64,000 bases of DNA from Boswellia sacra (lineage: Eukaryota; Streptophyta; Magnoliopsida; Sapindales; Burseraceae). Shown one piece after another: positions 12,421-30,594 of the stretch. The stretch spans positions 2,356,001 through 2,420,000 of the forward strand of contig SNVD02006942.1 in assembly GCA_013180625.2 (NCBI GenBank), in the 5' to 3' direction. The position numbers and the translations under genes are program-made. The notes below the pieces were generated by a model. It made no database searches and was not told where the DNA came from. It worked only from the letters and a program-made list of their open reading frames with translations. How positions within the stretch are numbered: position 1 is the stretch's first letter; the number at the start of each line of letters is the position of its first letter.

Positions 12421-13354
12421 CTATTCTGCTGCTGCATGCACCCGATGTTGAGATTTGAGTAGTTCTTTATAGTACTGTAGAGTGGGATATATGGTGCACT
12501 TAACTTAATTGGATATAAACCACCCACTACTGCCGGTAAAATAGGTGTGGGCGATTCGTATGACATGTATGTGATGTATCATATTCATGGGATACACGTG
12601 GATGATTCATGAGATATTTGTTAATAATTCTGGTGACATATGCAATCAATAGTGATCATAGCTAATTTTATAATGACATTATAATATAATAAACATAGTG
12701 CTTTTAAGCATTGATCGTTTAGCAAAATTTCTCTCTGGTGTGGCAAGTCTTATAACAGAATGATGAGCTGTTCACAGGTAAAATTTATGGTCGACACATA
12801 CCGTTCCCACGGGAAATACATTAATGACAAGTCGTCCAGCAGTGGAGTACGTTGAGAGACGTTCAGGTTAAGTCTATATACTTACAGAAGGCGGGCGGCT
12901 AAATGCAAAGTCTGATAGTTTATGTACAGATGAACAAATACAAAAGAAGGTGATTCTTTCTTATTGAGAATGTTACAACAGAGTTTTGAAATCTCAGTTT
13001 CAAAAAATTCACTCTACAATAGATAAACAGTAACAGTGTACAATACATAAAGAAGAAATTTCAGATTCGAACAAACGCGGATAATAAAATAAGACATATT
13101 CAAAGAAATAAAAATGAAAAAATAAAATTATCTTATACATGAAGATTGTAAGCCATCCAAGGAACGTCAAGGGGAACTGACCTCATCAAATTTAAAACAG
13201 CTGGTCAGCCTTGGCTGCACAACCAGTTTCTGCAAGCCACCATGTTGCGTTATTCAACACTTGTGGTTGCAATCTTTTCACCAAAGTGATAACTTAACGG
13301 CAAGCAAACAGATAGATCTACAAATTAAAACTTGGCAAGAAAGCTATTTTCTTA
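12421..13354. other. Spacer and 3' UTR of MPK3
   Basis: No coding sequence is recognised. The right part, roughly 12900-13354, should be the 3' untranslated region of the kinase on the minus strand. The rest is AT-rich, with short imperfect palindromes around 12565-12625. Confidence 0.45.
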
Positions 13355-16648
<3,294 letters not shown>

Positions 16649-17214
16649 TTTCCTCCCTTGCTCTCTCTACGTCTCTCCTTTTACTTATCTCTAAAATTCT
16701 ACGCTTCGTTCTGTGAAGACTAAGCGCTAGTGATGGCGAGCTGATTTATACGCATAATTTAATAATTAAAAAAATAAAGTAATAAAATGATTGGATAAAT
16801 TAAAACTTGTTTTGCTTCGAAGCAGACGCGAGGAAGGCGAAAGGAAAACGCGCGAGGCAGAGAGGGAGACGCGTTTTGTTCGGAAAAAAAACAAAAAAAT
16901 AAAAGGATCGAGGGCTGAGATTAGAGCCGCCTCTGATCCACGGTTGCTATTCGTTCAATATTGTCAACGCCAAACTCTTGTAGTTTAAGATGGCTTTGTT
17001 GGATTATTATTAAAATAATATTTCAATTTTTATGTAAAGAATCGAGTGTGTCGTCTAATGTATATTTAACGTGTGGATTAGGTCAAGCAAGCTTATAATT
17101 TAAAAAAAAAAATTTATTAGGCATACTCTGGTAGATAATTTTGTGTTTACGTGAACAATTAGTATCAAGTGGGTCTCAAAACGGAGTGTGTGTAGAAAAG
17201 TTCAGTTAACTATT
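16649..17214. other. Promoter region of MPK3 (minus strand) and spacer
   Basis: Non-coding. The part next to 16648 holds the kinase leader, pyrimidine-rich on its sense strand (CT-rich around 16655-16680). No specific regulatory site can be supported by eye. Confidence 0.4.
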
Positions 17215-17420
17215 GATATAAAATAAATTATTTATATAAAGTCATCCATATAAACTGACGTGACATAATATGATTTGATAAATAAATACAGTGATTTGAT
17301 AAATATATATTAATAATAAATTATATTAATTAATATGGGTGATGTGGCGATCATGTAAGAATGCCACATCAGTTTGTATGTATTAATTTATATAAATAGT
17401 TTGTATGAGTAGCATTACTC
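17215..17420. mobile_element. MITE, family 1, copy 1
   Basis: About 206 bases that match, in opposite orientation, the sequence at 25268-25482. Shared blocks include TGATTTGATAAATAAATACA and the repeated TTTGATAAATATATATTAAT. The right end reads AGTTTGTATGAGTAGCATTACTC; its reverse complement resembles the left end only loosely, so the terminal repeats are decayed. There is no coding capacity. Confidence 0.7.
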
Positions 17421-17509
17421 AATAAATAAATAATGAGTTTGATTACGAGCCTTTTGGAGGTAAATATTTGAGTTAAATTTTTTTTACGGATAAAAATGAT
17501 TTTAAAAAG

Positions 17510-17695
17510 AATAGTATTAGTTTTATAATTTATATATAGTTCAAATTTTATAATCTATATCATAAAATATTATTGAAGGAGAAAAAAGATAATTAAAAAT
17601 ATTATATCGTTAATAAAATTTGATCACGTTGATTAATATATCTGATTGTAAAGTTTTGATTATATAAATATTATAAATATAATATTATTGATTTA
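17510..17695. mobile_element. MITE-like inverted-repeat element, family 2
   Basis: The left end (AGTATTAGTTTTATAATTTA) and the reverse complement of the right end resemble the ends of the elements at 18266-18455, 28979-29166 and 37653-37850. It is AT-rich and non-coding. The boundaries are approximate. Confidence 0.45.
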
Positions 17696-18265
17696 AAAAT
17701 AAGGTACATTCAAAATTAGTCTTGAACACTTCAAAACTACTGCTAAATAACGATGTAAAAACACTTCAAATTATTAAAAAAAAAATATTTTGTTAATTGT
17801 TATGACGAAAACATATGTAAATGAATCTTTTAAACAGGAAAGGAAACGAAGGACTATATGTGTAACATGTGTACAAGTTTACTTGAAATTTTCCAAACAT
17901 GGCATGATTTAATCTGACCAAAATCACCAACTTCCCAACATGCATCATTCAATTTCATTTCATTTCGGAATTTGACCAACAACCTCTTCTTTACACGCGG
18001 TTTGATGATTATGTGAATCATGTTTTTAGTTATGACATTCAAGTTTTGAAAAATTATTTTTTTATTTACAAACCCATAATAATGGATACTATTTATTTTC
18101 ATCTCAATATATGGACTTGTGGAAACTCATTTTTCAAAAAATAAGAATAACTTTGCGTGAGGTATAAGTTATACACTTAAACAGCTTTTTTTTTTTTTCA
18201 AGCCACCGTACACATTTTTATAATTTAAAATATTAAACATATAATTTATCAAATTTTTTAAAAAA

Positions 18266-18455
18266 TATAATGCTAAACTTATAACCTACATATAACTAAA
18301 TTCTATAATTTATGTAACAGTCTATAAAATAAAAATTAAATGAAAGATAAAGAAAGAATTAGAGAAGTTATATCTCTAATAGAATTTTATCATATAAATT
18401 GTTATATCAGATTTTAAAATTTAGATTACATATAAATTATAAATCTAGTACTACT
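18266..18455. mobile_element. MITE-like inverted-repeat element, family 2
   Basis: Left end ATAATGCTAAACTTATAACC; the reverse complement of the right end reads AGTAGTACTAGATTTATAAT, with similarity running on for about 40 bases. Size and ends fit a short non-autonomous DNA element. Confidence 0.55.
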
Positions 18456-18670
18456 TTATAATTATAAATTTGATCGTAAATAAAAAAATAATTTTAAATA
18501 ATCAATTATGTTTTTTATATTTAAATGAATTAAATAAATACAAAGTTATTTTATTTTATTTCTTACAAAATTCAGTATATAAAAATTTTATTTTATTCGG
18601 TGCAAAAGTGTTCTCAAGTAGAAGAAGAAAATCAATTTTGAAACTGTTAAATGAAATAATTCAAGACTGA

Positions 18671-19839
18671 GACGGGACTGAACGATTAGTCACGGCAACT
18701 TTGGAGGTGAGGAATGTGTTAACTATTGCCTCGTAAGGCGAAATTTAGTCAATACGCTAAATACCAGTCAAAGGAAGATAAGCCTTACAGAATACAGATT
18801 GCAGTACAGATTTGGCTCCACTTGTAAACGTTAGAGCTTGATTGATTGGCTGGAGCCTTGGAGGGGTGCTTTCCAGGTAATAATTTTATAACAATTCCTG
18901 GAAGATATTTTTGTGATTATCAAATTTTAAAGAGCAAATTTGTGATGCAGCCGATGCAATTAAGAGTTGTCACGTAGATGTCATATCAATATGAGATATC
19001 TATATGACACGATTTAGATTGTTTATTATTGTGTAACAAATATATCACATATTTATTTAATTTAAAAATTGAATGTTATGTGAATGGTGAATAGTTTATC
19101 AGATTGGATAAAATGCTTTTGAATTTCAATTTTTGAATAGGGCATCATCGTTCATTTATAAAGGTTTGGTAAGGTTTTCGGTTTTCGCTCATGTTATCAT
19201 ATATTCAACTAATTGATGGTGATGTGAAAGGATAATTTAGAATTATAAAAATAATTTCAATCAAAAATTAAAAAAAAAGAATGTCAAAGAAAATGTCGAC
19301 GGGATTATCCACGAAACCACCCTAACGAAACCACCCTAACGATCAAGTCAGATTTCATTCGTTGATATTGCTTTGACCTTACGACTAAAGTTACTTCATG
19401 ACTACTATAAATTGGTATTTTTTTTCCTTGTTTACTTGTCCATGTGAACCTGAAAGAGCAATGCCTATAAATTTTTTGCTACTTGGTTGCCGTGCGTGCT
19501 TCCATGCTTGCTTGGTGAGTCCTATTCTCTGTTTCATTGCATACTAACTCATTTCTTGCCAATATCTTCCTCTTAGAAGGGTTATAGCTCACTTTTAAGA
19601 TTAAATATGATGAAGATGAACATTGTAGTGAGGAGGTCCTCTCTCAAACTCTACGCCAAACAATGAGTAGTTTTCAATCAACTTATTTTCAGGCTTTTTG
19701 CTCAACATAAAATATTAATCAGTCATACTTTGGTCCTGTTTAAGCTACATTTGGTCACCCTTATAACCCAATAGACGTTATACTACAAAGTGGCTTATCG
19801 ATGAGAGGAAAATAAAATGACTATCTTGTTTGTTGAAGC
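18671..19839. other. Spacer without recognised genes
   Basis: AT-rich non-coding sequence with a small 15-base tandem repeat (ACGAAACCACCCTA) near 19312-19342. The right part may belong to the decayed retroelement that follows, but I could not align it. Confidence 0.4.
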
Positions 19840-20290
19840 TTTTAGGATTTCCCATGGGATTCCTAACCCCATTCCTCTTACGAAGTCTGGATTTCCTTGG
19901 CCTTTTATTCTTAACCTTGGCTTGTATTGAATGTCATGTTATCCTAGTTCTATGGTCCACTTCATTAATCTTCCAAAAAGCTCTTAACCTTTGCAAAACT
20001 TGTCTCAACGCTTGATCAAGTTAAGACCCCTGTAGAATGTATGGTTAAAAATTAGGGGCGTAGTTTTCTGACCGACATTTCAAAAGCTAGTTCTAGCTTC
20101 TCCATGATTTGGGTACCTCATCTTAGCAGCTTGAAGTGCTTTTCTCACATAATACATAGGCCTTTGAACTTTATTATCTTCTCTCATCAATGTAGCATTG
20201 ACAACATTAGAGAACTATGTAGAGAAAGAACTTCATTGCATCCAACTATAAATGGACCAGAGTCCTCATAGCTAATAGGAACTCATTTTT
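19840..20290 (-). mobile_element. Decayed Ty3/gypsy retrotransposon fragment (RNase H region)
   Basis: Minus-strand translation across several frames gives, in order, NATLMREDNKVQRPMYYV, RKALQAAKMRYPNH, SVRKLRP and GRLMKWTIELG-HDIQYKPR-RIKGQ. These are the hallmark blocks of the RNase H domain that follows reverse transcriptase in plant Ty3/gypsy elements. Stops and frameshifts interrupt it throughout. I see no long terminal repeats nearby, so this is an isolated relic. Confidence 0.75.
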
Positions 20291-20563
20291 AGCCTACAAT
20301 CTGTTTTGCCAAACCATTAGAGATCTTGCTTGAGCATCGAAGTAGTTTTTTGACATGAATCAAATGATTGTGCTTCCTCCTCACCATTCCGCATCATCAT
20401 CAATGGGTTGACCAATTTTTTGCGTCAACAATTTTCATGGCTAGGGTAACCCAATTCTCAGGTTAATTAATACCTAGGGTGTTGCGCCAGAGGTCCTAGT
20501 TGGCTATGCAGTAAAGAATCATAAATATGATGTTGGAACTTTGGTTAAAATAAAATCTAAACC

Positions 20564-20749
20564 TACGATGGGTTAGTTTAAGTAGTAAAGACGGCATAGG
20601 AGGGAGTTGGTAAGGCCAACGATGAAGTACTGGATTCGACTCTTTATCATGGCCTTTGACAGTGGGTTATGGTCGCGTTAGTCTCCCCCGAAGATTAGTT
20701 GTTGTGCACGTAAACTGGCCCAGACACCTTGGTTATCAAAAAAAAAAAA
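20564..20749 (+). mobile_element. tRNA-derived SINE with poly(A) tail
   Basis: Starts with a tRNA-like head: a box A-like TTAGTTTAAGTAGTAAAG, then a box B-like GGATTCGACTC about 50 bases later. An unrelated body follows, ending CCAGACACCTTGGTTATC and a poly(A) run. Flanking sequence suggests an imperfect target-site duplication (AAATCTAAACCT before, AAATCTAACCTT after). Size and layout fit a plant SINE; the family is not assigned. Confidence 0.7.
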
Positions 20750-22192
20750 TCTAACCTTAACAGAATTTTGGTTAAAAAAAAAGTTTAACCTAAATTTCTT
20801 TATATATGTTAGAAGAGTTGGAATACTACATTTTTTGTTAGAGATAAAAAGAAAGACGCGGAAGAGTCTATAGAAGGAAGTCAAACTCCTTAAATTAAAC
20901 TTATCCAACTAGAATTTCAATATCTAGTGGAATGGTTAAAATTCGTTTCTACGAGATCCAAGTAAGAAAATAATTGGTAGGAATGTAAGTGTATTTTGGG
21001 GTTTGGTGGGTAAGATTGTCGAAATTTATATTTTGAGAGGTTTAAATAAGAAAACACTTGCAGGAGTACGGAGGTATTTTGAGGTTTGGTAAGTGAGGTT
21101 GTTAGAATTCATCTCTAGGAAGTGTACAAGAGAAGGAATACTTAAAAGAGTAGGGGTCTAATTTGAGTCTCAACATCTATTTCATCTCTTGTTTTGTTTT
21201 AAAAGACTAGAAAGTTGCCACACACATACATACATATGCATTTATATATCGCATATTTTATATTTCTTGACGATTTTCATCATATTTTATGATTCCGATT
21301 ATAGATGCTTTGAATTGCATCAATCTGGTGGGATTGCCTTACGTTATTAAATTAGCAGCTCTTAAGATTTTTTTCAATTAGTTATGAATCGTTTCCCGCA
21401 CATACATCAACTTTTTAGTTCTAAGTGTATCTAAACTTTGTTTAGTAGGAAATCATGAATAACTAAAATCCTGGACATTCATGTCTGTTGGTTTTACGGA
21501 ACATCTATTTTGAAGCAGTAAGAGAGCAGTGCAAAGAATAGGCGTTCCAGCGTTAAATCTCAGCAGTGAGCTGTGTTCGGTATCAGAAAAAGAGGGACAA
21601 TACACTAATTGAACAACACCGGTTAGGGCTTGATGATCGTAAAGGGCTCGCATATTTTTGATATGTCTCACTTGCAAGACCTAAAATACAAGGTTCATGG
21701 GCGTAGCTAAATGGATACAGAAATAACGACGACTTTCATAAATAAACTCAAACATTCCATGCAGGCACAGATAGATGTGCATAACGCAACAATGCTCTTC
21801 TTTGCTCAGAAAGCCTTGCGCGATTTGCAGGCTCATTTTCTTTCAGTTAGAACACCATTTATTGTGCTAGCATTAAGAAGGCACTTTTCACGATCAAACG
21901 AAGCATGTGAATAAAACATGTAAGCGTCTGTGAAGCACTGAAGATTAGAATAAACACAAAAAATGGGCATTGTACATTAAGTCCCCACAAATTTATATTA
22001 TTAAATCTAAAGGATGAATGCCATAACATTCTCTACCCAACTTCTTTCGTTCATCATGTGCAACAAAAAACACAACCACCAACTTCAACTAACATCCTTA
22101 AAGTATATTTTTCTGAGAACTCGAAAACATAATAAAAGATGAAACGCACGCTGCAGGCTGTTGGCATTCATCCTCTATCTACTCATGTAGGC
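20750..22192. other. Spacer and 3' UTR of APX1
   Basis: The bases next to 22192 are the likely 3' untranslated region of the peroxidase. Minus-strand frame 21453-21677 is open for 74 codons, but I recognise no family in it and it lacks support. The rest is AT-rich. Confidence 0.4.
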
Positions 22193-24483
<2,291 letters not shown>

Positions 24484-24497
24484 CTTATCGACTGATT

Positions 24498-24635
24498 CTG
24501 AACCAAAAAAGAAAAAGAAAAATGAAATAAATAAAACACTTCCGAAAAACAAAGAAAACACTTCACGAGTAAGATCAAAGCTGAAATCGGTACTTCAAAT
24601 GGCCGGATCCGAAGAGATCTGTGACTGCTACTCAC
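24498..24635 (-). other. 5' UTR intron of APX1
   Basis: On the minus strand the leader reads CAACCAAG then GTGAGTAGC, and an acceptor TTTTTTGGTTCAG lies 14 bases before the start codon. A leader intron at this place is known in other plant cytosolic APX genes. Confidence 0.75.
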
Positions 24636-24743
24636 CTTGGTTGCACAGACTCTGAAATGAGGGGAGAAAAGAGCAATATTCAAAACCTAACACGCGCTAG
24701 CACGAGTAGAGCACAAGCTCTTGTTGGGGTGAACGAGGGCGAT

Positions 24744-24781
24744 GATATAGGGAGTTGAAGAAAGAGAATGTTCTAGTAGAA
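24744..24781 (-). promoter_or_regulatory. APX1 core promoter: TATA-like box and heat-shock-type element
   Basis: Reading the minus strand, TTCTACTAGAACATTCTC (24781-24764) contains a GAAnnTTC core with a further TTC unit out of ideal spacing. It is followed about 15 bases later by CTATATC (24750-24744), placed properly for a TATA box before the leader. Arabidopsis APX1 is known to carry a functional heat-shock element near its TATA box; its equivalence here is inference. Confidence 0.5.
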
Positions 24782-25267
24782 TAACGCTGGCCGTTGGTTT
24801 AGTCAGATCTTGTGGCTGTTATTTACTCTGTCACTGGACGGCTGGGATTACAGTTGGAAAGTTAGATCTACGGTTGAGTGGTGGGGTTGGTGGGCGATGG
24901 ATTAAAAGGGCATTTACGGATAAAAAATAAAGTCAAGATTTATGGGAGGAAACAATTTTTATTTTTTATTATTATCAAATTGGAGGTCCGCCCCATGTTT
25001 TTAGAAGTATTATGAAATGACGAAAACGTCCTTCACTAGCAGTTCATGGTGTGTCAAAAAAAAATGGATAATAATAATTACTATCTTTTGGTTTTTTAAA
25101 TTATTGTTTTATATAAAGAGAAATTATTCACAACAACTCTAATAAAAAGATTTTTTTACTTAATCTTGTGGTGTATTGATAAAGGTTGAGCGTCTTATCT
25201 TTATTTTAAATGAATTATAGTTAATTATACCAAAAAATATTGACCATATCTAGTATATTTATTTTTT
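24782..25267. other. Upstream region of APX1
   Basis: Non-coding. The distal part is AT-rich with no recognised site. Confidence 0.4.
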
Positions 25268-25482
25268 GAATAATACTACTAATCCAAACTATTTATACAA
25301 ATTTACACGTACAAACTGATGTGACATCTCTATATAATCGTCACATCACCTATGTTAATTAATGTCATTTATTATTAATATATATTTATCAAATCATTGT
25401 ATTTATTTATCAAATCATATTATACCACGCTAGTTTGTATATATGAGTTTGTATAAGTAGTTTATATGAGTAGTATTACTCT
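25268..25482. mobile_element. MITE, family 1, copy 2
   Basis: The reverse complement matches 17215-17420 over most of its length. Its terminal inverted repeats are better preserved here: left AATACTACTAATCCAAACTA, right (reverse complement) AATACTACTCATATAAACTA. It has no coding capacity. Confidence 0.75.
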
Positions 25483-26583
25483 TATTTTTTTATTCATGAG
25501 CTATAATTGTTAACTTTTGCCTGGTCTTAAATTTTGAATTGTCTTATTTTTGTATTTTATTTTAGTGCTTACAGTTACAACTTTTCCTATTTTTCCAATT
25601 AGCTAGTGTTTTACGTACTTTTAATATTAAACTCATTGTTCAACAATTAAATATTCTTATCATTGTTATAATAAAATACATTCTTCAGATATAGATTGCA
25701 AATATCATGATTTATACAATAATTATCAATCTTTTTAGTTTAAAGATGTATTTGTCCTTATTTTAGGATGAAATAAGGATGTTATGATTTTGTTTGTAAA
25801 GCTATCTTAAAAATTTTAATAGAAAAATGATTATAAATAATATTTTTTAGATAGAAAGACATATATCCAATATTTATTGAAATAATAATGGCAAAATCAA
25901 TACAAAGTTTTTCTCTATTTTAATAAATAAATGAAACCAAACGATTCAAAGGCCAGGCAATTTTTTTTTTTTTGTAGCATAGCAAAATTAGGACGAAATA
26001 ATTCTAAAACAATCAATTAATGACTTCCTTGATTTTATTCCTTAAAAGAGACCAATAGCCCTTTTTATTTTTTTTTTATTTTTTTATTTTTTTGGCCTTT
26101 GACCATACAATGCGGTAATGCAAAATCCATTATTTTCACGTATAAGGTTATTTAAGTCATTTCTCCTCGACCAAAGGTAAGACTTTCCGGGGCCTGTCAA
26201 ATATCTCTATGCTCATGTGTGAACGCGCCCGGCCAGAGAAGATTCCATTTTGAGCGACGATTGAGTCACCTTGCGATGCACAGAACCTTTTGTCACCCGT
26301 CTAATTTTATTGGCCGTAGAGAGCCCGTCTCCCTTTTTCACGGGCAAAAATCAAAATTTCAATTTGATTGACCTATCACGACGTATCAGTAACCAGTCAT
26401 GATCTGCCACGTGGAGTAATATCGTTAGACTTGATTTCGGCGTCAGAACAGCTGGACGATTTGGGGTGACTAAAACATGAAATAAGACGCTCCAAGTGCC
26501 TGTATTGTACCGCTCCTCACGTTCATGCATTCAATTTGTACGTGTAATAATATAATTTTTTGCAGACTAATCATGCATAATTT
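25483..26583. other. AT-rich spacer
   Basis: No coding sequence. T-rich runs occur around 25965 and 26060-26090. A GC-richer stretch at 26160-26520 shows no frame or repeat that I can identify. Confidence 0.4.
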
Positions 26584-27876
26584 AAAATATTTTTTTATTT
26601 TTTTTTGAAAAATTACTATTCACATGAAAAGAAAAACGATTGTATAAAATACGAGGGGCATACCCCAAGAAGAGTACTTAGTACTCACAAGTCCAAAAGG
26701 AAGAAAAACGAAGCCTAAAGGCCTCAAACAAAAAGCGAGATATGGATCCAAAAGGCCCAAACAAAAAAGAAAAGGTGCGTAGGCCCAATAACGACCGCAA
26801 CAAAGCTAACATTCCCAAGAGAATGCAACAAAAGGGCGCATGTACCCAATTAAACAAAACAAAACTCAAAAAACCAACTAATAACGAAGGTCCCATATAG
26901 CACGAAGCTGAGCAGTGATCACATACTTGGCCTCAATGGTAAGAAGCCGAGAGCGGACCAATGCAAAAATCTCATCAATCACCTGACGACGAGTCCGATG
27001 TCGCTGCTGATATACACGATTATTCCTCTCATACCATAGAAAATAAACTGTAGCAGAGAAAACCAAACGTGCAAGGATATGCCTAAAATTCTTCCTGCCT
27101 TGAAGATGAAGAGAAGCCCAATGAAGTAGAGAGAGCCAACCAGAAGATGGCCAAACAATAAGAGTCTTAGCTGAAATCTCCCCCCATACAGAAGACGAGA
27201 AAGGACAGCTGAAGAAAAGATGCTCGTGCGTCTCATTTGCTGAAGCACAGAGAACACAGCCTGAAGAAGATAACATGCCATGACTTCGTAGTCGATCCAT
27301 AGTACGAAGACGGCCCAATGAGGCAAGCCAAAGTATAAAGGAGTGCCTTGGAATATGGCCAGGGAACCACAGAAGATGATGAAAGGAGTTTACCGAGCGT
27401 CTACTCCGTAATAATTCCCACGCTGAGGCAATAGAGAAAATACCAGAGGTGTGGCCCTTCCAAACAATATGGTCAAGAGTCCCCATCATAGGTCGGATGC
27501 GGATAGAGTCCCAAACCCGTCTGAGGTCCGGTCCACCTTCAGGAAAAGCCCAATCTCCATCCTGAATGATAGCTGAGACCTTTGCATCTGAGGGAAGACC
27601 TGTAGATGAAAGAGTCCTGAATGAAAACAAATCACAAAGACGCCCCTGCGGCAACCAGTAATCCTACCAAAGTGAGGTATCACGCCCATCTCCAATAGAA
27701 GAGACAAATTTAGCCCTGCACCAATCCCGACTCTGTAAAATCTTCCTCCAAGACCAGGAGGCTCCAGAAGTAACCCGAACCTGCCAAAACGAGCGACCCC
27801 GAAGGAGTACCTTATGAACCCAAAAAGACCATGTGGAAGACTTGTCAGAAAGAAGAAAATAAAATATTTTTTTATT
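26584..27876 (-). mobile_element. 5'-truncated LINE (L1-like) with perfect target-site duplication
   Basis: The element occupies about 26600-27860 on the minus strand. It is flanked on both sides by the identical 16 bases AAAATATTTTTTTATT (26584-26599 and 27861-27876). The duplication at its 3' side borders a T run, the poly(A) tail of the minus strand. The body codes the C-terminal part of ORF2: a zinc-binding reverse-transcriptase domain (FPGHIPRHSFILWLASLGRL, CVLCASANETHEHLFFSCPF) in an open frame from 27654 to 26878, with about 270 bases of 3' UTR after it. A single TAG (near 27658, in the W-x-DYWLP segment) separates it from further ORF2 sequence upstream. The 5' truncation and the duplication are typical of target-primed insertion. 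Confidence 0.9.
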
Positions 27877-30594
27877 ATAATTATATTTATCAAAAATTTT
27901 ATTTTCAGATTAAAAATTTAATATTTAGATGATAATCTCTTTTAAAAGTAACTTTATTATTACTCTCTCACCTGAATAAAATATACACGTACATTAAAAT
28001 CTCAATAAATAAAATATCAATAAATTAATAATCTGTGTTATAATTATTAACCTAAGTTATAACATGGGTTTAATCTAAAAAGAACTTGTAAAGATGAATG
28101 ATTAAGAAAAACTATTTCATATCTCTCTGCTAAGACTCTCAAATTTGAGATTTTGGTAAAAACTATTTTTTTTGTTTTTTTAGTTGTAAATATTAAATAA
28201 ATCTTTATTATATTTTAAAAATTTTATCTTATCTTTTTTTAAATAAATCTTTTATTAATTTAATATTAATATATATTTGTATATTTATTTAATTAAATAA
28301 TAATAACTTTTTTATCAAAATTATATTTTTAAAAAATTTACTTCAATAATATTTATTTCAAATTTTAGTCACGCGTAATTCCACTATTTATCTAAAACTT
28401 TACTTTTCGAGGAGGATGATGTACCTTTTTTTTGTTTTTTTGAATAAAGTGTTAAAAAGTAATCCTTTAAAGTCTTCGAAGTGGTGACGGCCATGACTAG
28501 TTGGTATTAAACTAAATTATTTGGCATATAATAAATATTATTGTTTGTCTTTAAAGTCTATGGTGGTCCAAAAAAAATGTCATTATTGGGCACGCACGCA
28601 TCACAGAAGTTTCAAAAGGGGATAATATTGGATCCACGAAACGCATCACTTTATCTTTTTCTCAACATTCTGAAATCAAATTTTGATTTCTATAAAGTAT
28701 GGATCTTCTTCTCACACTACAAATGTCATCAAACAAATTTTAATTAGTAATTTTTATTCTATATTTCTTATGCTCTAAAAATCTTTGTATAATATTACAA
28801 GTTATAATAATAATTTTTTTATTTAATATTACTCGTTACATTATGTTGAGATGTATATAAAATATTTGCTTGATTAGACATATGACTTGCCAGAGAAAAA
28901 AAAAAGGCACTTAATTAACTTTAAGTACTTTCATTATTTTTTATTTTGAAAGTGTTTTCTCAAGTAGTTGAAATACAATAATGCTAAATTTATAATATCC
29001 ATATAACATAAACTCCGTAACATGACATAGCAGTATAAGTAACAAAATCTTATTAGAGATGTAACTTTTCTGATTTTTTTCTCCTCGAGTAAATTTTCAT
29101 CATGTAGGTTACCAAGTCATGTTGTAGAATTTATATTGAATAACTTTTATAGGTTTGGTATTATTCTTTGAAATATATTGAAAGTAATAGAAAAATCAAT
29201 ATAAAATATAAAATATGTAGATAGCAAACAAATATTTGTAAATAATAATAAGTTTGCATGTATATTTTATCAAAATAGAGAAAAATAATACTTTTGTTCG
29301 GAAAAATATTTAGAATGGTGATTTTATAATGGTATAGTCTATGTTTTTTCAGTGCTTTTTATTTATAATAAGGAGTACATGTATGGTCAAATTGCTGGTT
29401 TTACAAGACTTTTAAAACGATCATGAACAAAAAGAAAATTTCTATATATATCTCCTTAAACCCCTTTTTTTAGCATAATAAATAAATTATTTATAATATT
29501 ATTTCAGTTGGATCAAATTTGAATGTGAATGTGTGTAAGTTTCAAAGTTAATTCAACAGAGAATTCAATAGAGAGTTAGAATAGACTTTTTCCTTCTACT
29601 GCTAGTACAATAAGAAGCTTTTGCGTACACACACATGCATTGTTGTTTAGTTTTCAATATGAAAAGGTCTAGTTTTTTCAACAGCCGAAAGCGACATTAA
29701 TGGCTCTCCAGCGAAACAACCAAAAAGAGTTCTCGTAAGTCTGTTCGCAACAATTATTCGTGGATAGTTTTCATCCACCTGTGTTTGTATCATGCATTAT
29801 TTTACTTGTGGCTAATCTGTCGCTATTTATAGGTCCATTTATTGCTATCTATATGTATTAATAAAAACAAAATTGCAAGAAAAAATATATATGTCATTCG
29901 AAGTTATGCTTTGATATAGAAATATGAATGAGAAATCTCTCAACTGACGATGAGTCAAAAGAAGTAAAGAGCTAGTTAGCACGATTCTTAATGTGTTTTG
30001 GTCTTGCTTTTGTGAGAAAATCGTATAAAATGGTTCACATAAATGTATGGAAAATGTATTTTTAAATTTTATTTAATATTTATACAATGTCTAACGAAAA
30101 ATAATAACATAAATAGTTTCCGAGGCAGCACATTGGGCCTTTTGAATAATACAATACATTGGCCCAGGATGAAACCCAACCACAATCCAAGATTTTTAAG
30201 AAACCAGCGGCTGGGCTGAACACGGTTGTACCAAAACCACAAAATTATTTATGGATACCAAATACTTGGCCCATATAAAGGAATGGATTATTTATTTATT
30301 AAATAAGCAATATTTTATAAAATAAGAGTAATTCTATTCAATCCCTATATTTAGACTCATCAACCCCCATTTATAGTAATTTTTCTTTTGACATATTTAT
30401 TCCTATTTAAAATTACAAAAAAATGCAAAACAGAATCTTCAATACTACTAATTTATATCTTCAACTTCATCTATTGGAGTTTCAGTTTATGTGCTATGTA
30501 CATTGTTAAAATTACAAAGTGCAAAAGCTTGGTTAACAAGGGTGCTCATTCAAACCTCATCTCCTCTCCTTCTTACAACACAAGCAAGTAATGG
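27877..30594. other. AT-rich spacer left of the hAT element
   Basis: No gene is recognised. It includes one family 2 MITE-like element at 28979-29166. The rest is low-complexity AT sequence with short open frames that do not resemble proteins. Confidence 0.4.
28979..29166. mobile_element. MITE-like inverted-repeat element, family 2
   Basis: Left end TAATGCTAAATTTATAATAT; the reverse complement of the right end reads TAATACCAAACCTATAAAAG. Inner parts also pair (GTAACATGACAT and AAGTCATGTTGT). It is about 190 bases and non-coding. Confidence 0.6.

Noticed and set aside
19312..19342. Telomere-like CCCTAA text
   Set aside because: It is a 15-base tandem repeat (ACGAAACCACCCTA), not a telomeric heptamer array.
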